A stretch of DNA of 64,000 bases from the NCBI GenBank assembly GCA_026686845.1, contig JAIVEN010000006.1:36440501-36504500 (forward strand). The letters are read 5' to 3'. The stretch's first letter is position 1, and each line of letters opens with the position of its first letter. The position numbers and the translations under genes are program-made. This DNA comes from Adenanthera pavonina (lineage: Eukaryota; Streptophyta; Magnoliopsida; Fabales; Fabaceae). A model generated the notes under the pieces. The model was not told where the DNA came from. It ran no database searches and saw only the letters and a program-made list of their open reading frames with translations. This document shows positions 57,129 through 64,000 of this stretch, piece after piece.

Positions 57129-57170
57129 TTCACATTAACCTTTTTTTTTTTTAACTAGTTCACATTAACC
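57129..57170 (-). mobile_element. Micro-insertion with 12-bp target duplication
   Basis: TTCACATTAACC at 57129-57140 and 57159-57170 is identical. The 18 bases between read, on the minus strand, CTAGTT then twelve A. Confidence 0.75.
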
Positions 57171-57504
57171 ATTGGATCTCATAGCTGCCAACCTATAACA
57201 AAACATGTGGCGAAAAAAAAAAACTAAAAATATAATTGTCTGAAAATCCATCATACCTTGTAACACACGAAGTTATAATGTTAGAAAACAAAGATGTTGG
57301 AAAAAGAAGTCTTAGACCAATTCTTTCACTAAGGTTAGCAGCCACCTATAGAAATCAAGAACAACATTTATAAGTTGTGAGCATCTTTGCTTCTCATCTA
57401 GGTGGCACACACTAAAAAAAACTAAACCCAAAATCAAATAAAAACTAAGACACTCCATAATTAAGCATCCTTAAAATCTGTTTGCAGAAAAAGAAAACTC
57501 AACT

Positions 57505-57556
57505 AAAATATCCATATTGTTGGCAAAAAAAAATAATAATAATAAAATAACCATAT
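57505..57556 (+). mobile_element. Micro-insertion with 13-bp target duplication
   Basis: AAAATATCCATAT (57505-57517) and AAAATAACCATAT (57544-57556) match at 12 of 13. The 26 bases between read TGTTGGC, nine A, then TAATAATAAT. Confidence 0.7.
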
Positions 57557-57940
57557 CTCTGTTCAGGGGTATGTTGGTGGGGATACTCCATTTCATTTAA
57601 TTAGCACTTTCAAATCTTCTTTCATGCTCTTCTACTCTGCTTCTTCTCAGAGAATGCATTTATATATCACGTGCCTACATAATGGAATGAAGATAACAAT
57701 AATAAAATTCGCATAGATAGGAAGAGAAAACAACAATTAGGAATGAACAAAGTGAATAATGGTACAACAATAACTAAACGTAGTCATGGAAGAAGCAAAA
57801 CTATGTATCAGAAACATGATCTTAAAATTGAAACCCATAATTAAAAGTATAATAAGTTTATACCATTTGTTGCGTAGTACTTGTCTGAGAGAACTGAAAA
57901 ATAAAGGTGCTTCCTTTTAGCAAAATGATTCAATTATATC

Positions 57941-57980
57941 ATATGTATGTATGTATGTATGTATGTATGCATGCATGCAG
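57941..57980 (+). repeat. (TATG)n to (CATG)n microsatellite
   Basis: ATGTATGT-type repeats passing into GCATGCATGCA at the right end. Confidence 0.85.
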
Positions 57981-58976
57981 TATGTGAGTGAAAATTAACA
58001 AGCTCATCACTCCGAGAGAATTAGCTCACTCCAGACTTAATTTGACCACAGCAAGATAGTCACGTAATGCATGCATATGCATGTAACCAAATCTCATCAA
58101 TTCTTCATCTTTAGAGGGATTTGAATGGACCTCGCCGATTGTTTTGCTATTGTAAAACAAGATCACAATGCTACAGCTGTATGACATGGACAGGTTTAAT
58201 TAGTTTACATTTTATATTTCAGTTTCATTATTTTTAATTATTATATAATAATTATTTAAAAAAAAAATTACAGTTGAAAGATTATTTTTATTACATATTT
58301 TGCTTCTTTCAAAATTAAGTAAAGAAGTTTTATAGAATATGATCTAGACCATTCAAATCAAATTTAGATAGGTTAGGTCATTCAAGCATTATTAAGCTGG
58401 TGGTTTAACGACAGCAAAGAATCTGATTCTATTGATCTATAGTTCGACCTTATACTGCCTTCGAGGAAAAATATACATGATACATGCACACAAAAGTAAA
58501 ACCTTATACATAACTGATGACTATTTTACTTTCACTTTTCCTTTTTATTTTTTCTCTATTTCGTTTCTACATCACTGCTCACTAGATAGACTACTTTATT
58601 TACACAATTTACTCAAATTAAACAACTCAATAATTAAATTTTGAGCGGAAATTTCGGTCTGGCCGGACCTCTCTCTATAGTAACAGTTTTGAAAATCAAA
58701 TCTTCAAGTTTTACTAGGCCCAGTTGATGTTGGAAAACTAAAAGTTTATGACGTTGTAAATCAATTTTTAATAAACCAAGAGATCAGACATCAATGCTAT
58801 AAAATAAAATTAAAAAAAAAAGAAAAAAGACAACACATGCTTTGTAGCCGGCAAGCTTGGATACTCTCTTGCATACATTAATGTGAAGTCAAGTTTCTCA
58901 AGTAAGAGTAGAAATGCACTTTTCATACATACATACACACATAATTATTTGACTTCCTTAAAGGAAACAAATATGA

Positions 58977-58999
58977 CATGCGCGTGCGCGTGCGCGTGC
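58977..58999. repeat. Alternating purine-pyrimidine tract with (CGCGTG)3
   Basis: 23 consecutive bases alternate pyrimidine and purine, including three CGCGTG units in otherwise AT-rich DNA. Confidence 0.85.
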
Positions 59000-59132
59000 C
59001 CACACATACATAAGTGAAATTGTACATAAACTGGCCTTTTACATTCATTTTTTTCCCTTTTTCTTTCATTCCTTTTTTCTCATACTATATATGAAAAATA
59101 CTTTATTTGCACAAGCTGAACTGAAAGTACGA

Positions 59133-60136
59133 TTAACATTTACTCAAACACCACCATAAGTATTGAGAGGGAACTTCTGGAGTGGAGTAATAGTTAAGAA
59201 ACTCAACGTAATCAAAGGGCTTAAATAGAAGAGGGTGTTCTTCATCCACCAGTTCCTCTGGTACTTTTATTATGTACCCACCTTTTGGCTTTGTAAACAG
59301 TGCTGCTGAGTATCTTGCCTCATTTCCTCATAACGTAATCGGTTGCGTTCATGTGCTCATCCAAGTACTTCTCAACTCCCAAACTTTCCAAAACCATCTT
59401 CCTTACGATTTGATCCAACTCTGATAGCTGCTCTGAGAAAGCTTGTACAGTTTTGCTGCCAAAATAATAACAAAGAGAAGGGCAAGAATATAAAAGATGA
59501 ACTACACAAGTTGAGAAGAAAACTGAAAGTCGATTGACAAAACCTGAATAATACATAATGCATATGTGTATATGAACTTTTTTAACGCTTTATCAAATTC
59601 GATCTTCCTAATATCATCACAAGCGTGAATGAGGGCTCCTTCACGGGGAAAAAATGGTTACAGGAATACATGCCATCTAGTTTCATTGGAAAAAAGTAAT
59701 AGAAAAAAGTTAAAAAATTGACAACAAATAGTTGAAGAGAAAAAGTGCGTGAGGCCTGAAACAAGGGTATCCTTCAGGCCACAAGGAATTTTCCAGGCTT
59801 CCTACGTTCTCAAGGACATTCGGGTCATCAATGCTTATGCTCTCATAAAGTGGGACAGCAGAGTATTGGCCACCATATCCACGAAAAAGCCTCTTGGACA
59901 CGTACATCGTTGCTTGGTTTGAAGAGCGAGGGAGATCAAAGAGCTCTTTGACCACAACAATTAAGGACATGAGGAGGTCTAAAGGAACCTTATCAAACAA
60001 AGCCTCAAAGCAGCCATACTCTTGGGGTGCTTCGTGGTACTTGGTATTTCACTTCGTCCCACTTAGGGTTTTTGCTTTCCAGGTCAAGACTGTTGAAGTC
60101 AATGACTGGGAGCTTAAGAGTGGTTTCTGAGCCCAT
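59133..60136 (-). pseudogene. AOP1-like: AOP-like 2-oxoglutarate-dependent dioxygenase, broken
   Basis: Starts MGSETTLKLPVIDFNSLDLE (from 60136). After VKYQV a single-base frame change near 60030-60045 leads into EYGCFEALFDKVPLDLLMSL and GYGGQYSAVPLYESISIDD, LWPEGYP (to about 59758). The donor expected after this exon is missing. A second exon follows (KTVQAFSEQLSELDQIVRKM to DEHMNATDYVMRK, about 59465-59327). It runs straight into a C-terminal part (EARYSAALF, GGYIIKVPEELVDEEHPLL), so the core with the iron-binding HxD...H is deleted while the 2-oxoglutarate-binding RYS remains. The family oxidises plant metabolites in the cytosol; this copy cannot. Confidence 0.85.
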
Positions 60137-61681
60137 TTCCTTTCGTTGACCTCTCTACTTTGATTTTCAGAATTGAAGGGATGTGCTTACATATAGTTTA
60201 AGCTAGGTTTCAAGGTCTGTGTGTTCTTAGGAGTCCTGATCACGCCGTATAAATAATGTAGGTTTTGTGTGTGAAGAGTAAGGGAGGACACGGTATTATT
60301 ATGAGAATCAAATATTCTCAGAATAATATATATTAAGACGTTTGGCCAATAAATATGGTACTATTAAAACTATAAAAACGGTGAATCTGATCGATAGTTG
60401 TATAAAAAAGTTTATAAAAATGGCCCATCAAAAGATTCCTTGAACCTGAAGCCTGTATGTAGACCAAGTTTAATATATTGTGACATTGAATAGCATATCG
60501 GATCTTTGGACAACTTTCAGGTTAAATAAAGACTAACTATCTTTGACAACTGGTTTCAAATTCATTGGTTGGACTATGGTTGAACCATTATTGCAAGGTG
60601 TGACTTAAATATGGTTAAATATCTTTTATGAAAAATTATATCTTTATATAATATTTTGCCTTACATAATATCAACACCATGATATCAACATGATATGAGG
60701 GACTCTTTTGAATAAAGTGGTGCAAGGTTTGAATCCTATTGTGCCTATTTTGGAAGTGATATTTTCCAGAAATATTCCTAAATAATCTATATATATATAT
60801 ATATTATAAATTGCAATCAAATAGCATGCATGGTACATTAGCTCTACGGTCAAGGCAAACAGGTTACTAGTTTGAGACTGAGATGGCCACGCTAATGCTA
60901 TTATCATTAGAAGGACATTGGAATCATTTTCTAATTTTTGGTATTATTTTATGATAGAAATAAATAATTCTAATTATCTTGAAATTATCCATTCTCTACA
61001 TTTGATTCATTTTCTAACTTTTGGTGTCTCTTTTTTCTTTTGTTATTCTTATTTTTTTTTCTTAATATACCAAACATATATTTAATGTCTATTCCCATTT
61101 TTTATCTCATTCTTATTTCCATTTTCATTCCATTTTTTAATCCATTAAAGCATTTTGCATACCAAATGGGGCCTGAAAGCTTTGGGAGATGCAGATCAGC
61201 CAGGTGGAATTAAAGAAGGTCATTATTGGAATATAGAGGGGGGATTGGAATGAAAAGAAAAAAAATCATAGCAAAAGCCAAATTACTGTAAGATTTGAAA
61301 AAAAAAAAAGAAAGAAAGAAAGAAAAAGCCAACCCAATGCTATTACCCAGAGCCTACTGCGCCCCCGCGCAAATCCATCCATTTTTATAGCCTTCTTTCC
61401 ACATGTATACGAATGAAGATGTTGAGAGCAAGACATAAAAAGAAAAGAAAAGTTACCAGCATGAAAGTCTGCCACTTCGTTGTAGAAAATATGAACATTA
61501 TGGTTGAAAATGGATGTTGAACAAAAAAAAAAAAGAAAATGAATAAAAAGGAAGTATAAGGGTTTTGAAAATGGATAAAATGGAATCATTAAATTTCGCA
61601 CATTCAAATTTAAATTGGAAGAAAAGGAGAGAACTTGCTTACAAATTTCAAATTGCATGTGATGTGAGAGCTTCAGATCTG

Positions 61682-61712
<31 letters not shown>

Positions 61713-62756
61713 GGGAGAGAAGAAGAAGAAGATGGAGGAGGAGGAGGAAAAATAACTTGCTCCAAATTTCACATTGCATGACTATGAGAAAGGAAAAGAG
61801 GCCAGAAAATGATAAGATAGAGGTGCGATGTAGTTACTAGAATGAGTTAGTTGTTAAATGGATGGACAGGGGGAGAACGTTCCGTGCGGGAGTTAGTGAT
61901 TTTTTTTTTTCAAAAATGAAAAAAGCTTATGAATAAAAAATTATGTGTGATAAGCCACAAAATTGAAATTGAAATGACTAAAATATTATGATTTCAAATT
62001 TGTGAGAGGAGCCATAAGACTAAAATGGCTTAAAAAAGTTATGGCTTAAAAGTTTGGTTTATGATAATATATATTGAATATTCATATATATAGTGATTGT
62101 ATAACATATTTATATGTCCATTTGTTACTGAATTTTGTCAATTCTCTGAATAATCTTACTATTTTAGTATCTCTTTATTCTTGGTCTGTGAATGAATGAT
62201 GAAATAACGTTGTTAACAATGCTTATAAATTTTGTTGCTTTACTTTGACATCCATTGATCACCTTCACCTATCAATATATATATATATATATATACACTA
62301 GAATCTTATTTTAGTCTCTTGTAGAAATTATACGACTTCATTTTTTTAAATAATTTTATTTTCAATTTGTTTCCTTATAGAATTATTTTCTTAATTTAGT
62401 CCCATGCTTATGAATTTTTTTTTTAAATCGGTCTCTTGGAAGTAAAATCACTATAAATGATATGACCTCAATTTACTATAATTGAAATTAATTTTAATAT
62501 CATAGAAGAAAATTATTTATAAGTATAAAAATGTTGCAAAAAATAACAATTTTATATTATTTAACTTGATTAATAAATATTATTATTCATAGTTGTGAAA
62601 TGTTTTCGCGAAGCCGTGTAGGAATTCCTCGTCCAATCTCCAAGGTCCAGATAATGACATTGACAAATAAGGGAAAATGAAAAATAAGACCCGTTGAGCA
62701 CCATAATAACGAGGGAAAATGACACTCAAGGACTCCCAAAAAAAGAAAGGAAAAAA

Positions 62757-62788
<32 letters not shown>

Positions 62789-62928
62789 TGAAGGATGTAC
62801 TTAGATGAAAAAAAGGATTGTGATGCTAAAAAAAGCCTCAAGAGGAGATAAAGATATAAATTACAAATCCCTTATAAATCATGTGAGTCGAAGTTGTAAA
62901 TTCTTGAAGAGTATTTGTAAATGATAGA
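60137..62928. other. Intergenic, AT-rich, no gene seen
   Basis: No coding region supported. (AT)n at about 60789-60804, 62275-62295 and 62757-62779. A GA-rich stretch at 61680-61745 lies between two related 28-bp words (GAACTTGCTTACAAATTTCA at 61631 and TAACTTGCTCCAAATTTCA at 61753), an imperfect 122-bp tandem duplication. GAAAATGGAT/GAAAATGAAT at 61506-61515 and 61535-61544 flanks GTTGAAC plus A tract, a weak further micro-insertion candidate. Confidence 0.45.
61680..61720 (+). repeat. (GA)n microsatellite
   Basis: GA repeats interrupted by two GG steps, continuing into AGAAGAAG and GGAGGA repeats. Confidence 0.9.
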
Positions 62929-64000
62929 TGTAACACCTTATCTTCTCTTATCATTTTTTATGTATTATACCTCATATAAAGTCCATTTGAACCATTTTAA
63001 AAGTTTGAATCACATGAGAGATAAAAAAAATTTTTTTTATATGGTACTATACATTTGGTCACTCATTTTTTCAGTTGAACTTTGACAAATTATAACTAAT
63101 TTTAGAAAAATCGTATAAAAGTTATTCAAGCATATAAAAATAGTTTAATTTTATAACTTTCTAGATTTTCTACCTTAACTTTGAAAATTCATAACTTTTC
63201 AAGTTTTCTATACTTAATCAATTTAGATACTCTTTAACTTTCTAGAAAACTTATTCTATCTATTTTCCAGGTATATAAAATTTTTCATATGTTATGTCTT
63301 ATTTTGGACAGAAATACCCTTACCAAACTTTTAGCATATCAAATGAATACTTCTATGGCAATACTTGTCAAAATTATTTTCATACCATATTTACATTCAT
63401 GTAACTTGTTCACACTTCATACTTAACATCTCAAAGCACTTAGATGAACATGTCCACATAAAGATACAGCTTCATAAATTCATACATAATATGATAAAGA
63501 AACAAAACATAATTCCAATTAACATTCTAATAATCACAATCCTTCTCCTAGCCCCGTCTTCCTTGAATCCTTGCCATGATTTGACCCTATCATGTTAGTG
63601 TTGGGATGATGAAATTATAGAAATCTCAGTGGCAATTGCATTCATACAATTATATCATTATATGTGCTTGAAAACATCATTTAAAACATTTTCATACATT
63701 TAATCATATAATATACCATATTGTCAATAAAAATTTCGACAGAGTTTCTCCATAGAAAACAAACATCCCAGACAAAGCCTTTACATTAAAATTAGCCAAA
63801 ATCAATCACAAAATGTCGAAACAACAATATGGTAAACATTTATCGACATGGAATCATTCAAGGCAATATAAAAGGCAAGAATGTAAAATGCTACCTCAAG
63901 TATTTTCCTTTACTATATCACTTGGTTCCAATCTTTCCAAATACTTTCTTAAGCTATCCCAAACATAAATACAACATCAAACACTTACTAAATCATCTAT
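62929..64000 (+). mobile_element. Possible LTR of a chromovirus-type Gypsy element, incomplete
   Basis: TGTAACACC at 62929 is a common start of Del/Tekay-type LTRs, and TTTCGACAGAGTTTCTCC near 63735 resembles a word often seen inside them. No second LTR, primer site or coding region lies within the window. Alternative: unrelated AT-rich DNA. Confidence 0.25.

Larger units (their letters stand above)
56371..59132. other. Intergenic, AT-rich, no gene seen
   Basis: No coding region supported. Contains three micro-insertions, an (AT)n array at 57085-57107, a TATG array at about 57941-57980 and an alternating purine-pyrimidine tract at 58977-58999. Confidence 0.5.

Noticed and set aside
60690..60900. 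tRNA-like words (GGTTTGAATCC; TTAGCTCTACGG)
   Set aside because: No paired stems, no matching target duplication, spacing of A and B boxes unclear.
1..64000. CRISPR arrays, operons, rRNA or complete tRNA genes
   Set aside because: The window is plant nuclear DNA; no regular spacer arrays, no rRNA words and no full tRNA cloverleaf were found.

Overview
The window is plant nuclear DNA, most likely from a eudicot. Genes have short phase-consistent GT-AG introns, one has a plastid-targeted product, others are plant-specific families (trihelix factor, COP1-interacting protein 7 family, AOP-type dioxygenase), and the intergenic DNA is very AT-rich and full of plant transposons (Ty3/Gypsy, Ogre-like, LINE, tRNA-derived SINE, Stowaway). 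I cannot name the species.

Layout. (1) 521-1445, minus: complete four-exon chloroplast acyl carrier protein gene. (2) 4850-12330: tandem pair of intronless trihelix (ASIL-like) transcription factor genes at 5314-6435 and 9267-10394, duplicated together with about 460 bp of promoter and a decayed downstream block. (3) 12407-16000: transposon-derived and AT-rich DNA, including a CCGGTT-rich terminal-inverted-repeat element that carries a nested Stowaway MITE. (4) 16900-31412, plus: a ten-coding-exon COP1-interacting protein 7-like gene. Intron 4 holds a SINE and intron 6 holds a 4.3 kb Ty3/Gypsy element (20305-24588) with LTRs that look identical, a 5-bp target duplication and no reverse transcriptase. 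(5) 33561-56370: three NATA1/NATA2-like GNAT acetyltransferase genes on the minus strand. The second and third lie in a 5.6 kb tandem duplication (45139-50740 and 50741-56370). Between copies 1 and 2 lie a LINE fragment, MITE-like elements and an Ogre-like LTR with primer-binding site and leader. (6) 56370-64000: gene-poor DNA with one broken AOP-like 2-oxoglutarate dioxygenase at 59133-60136.

The most unusual signal is not a gene. At fifteen or more places a 12-27 bp insertion, made of a few unique bases plus an A tract (or T tract), sits between direct repeats of 9-19 bp. Many end in GGC, GGCC or GGT right before the A tract. Two are confirmed by an empty site in a paralogous copy inside this window. 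They look like extremely short products of target-primed reverse transcription, effectively the 3' tip of a retroposon and little else.

The genes do not form a pathway. What links them is local duplication (trihelix pair, GNAT triplet) followed by insertions that differ between the copies, which makes the relative order of many events readable from this one window.
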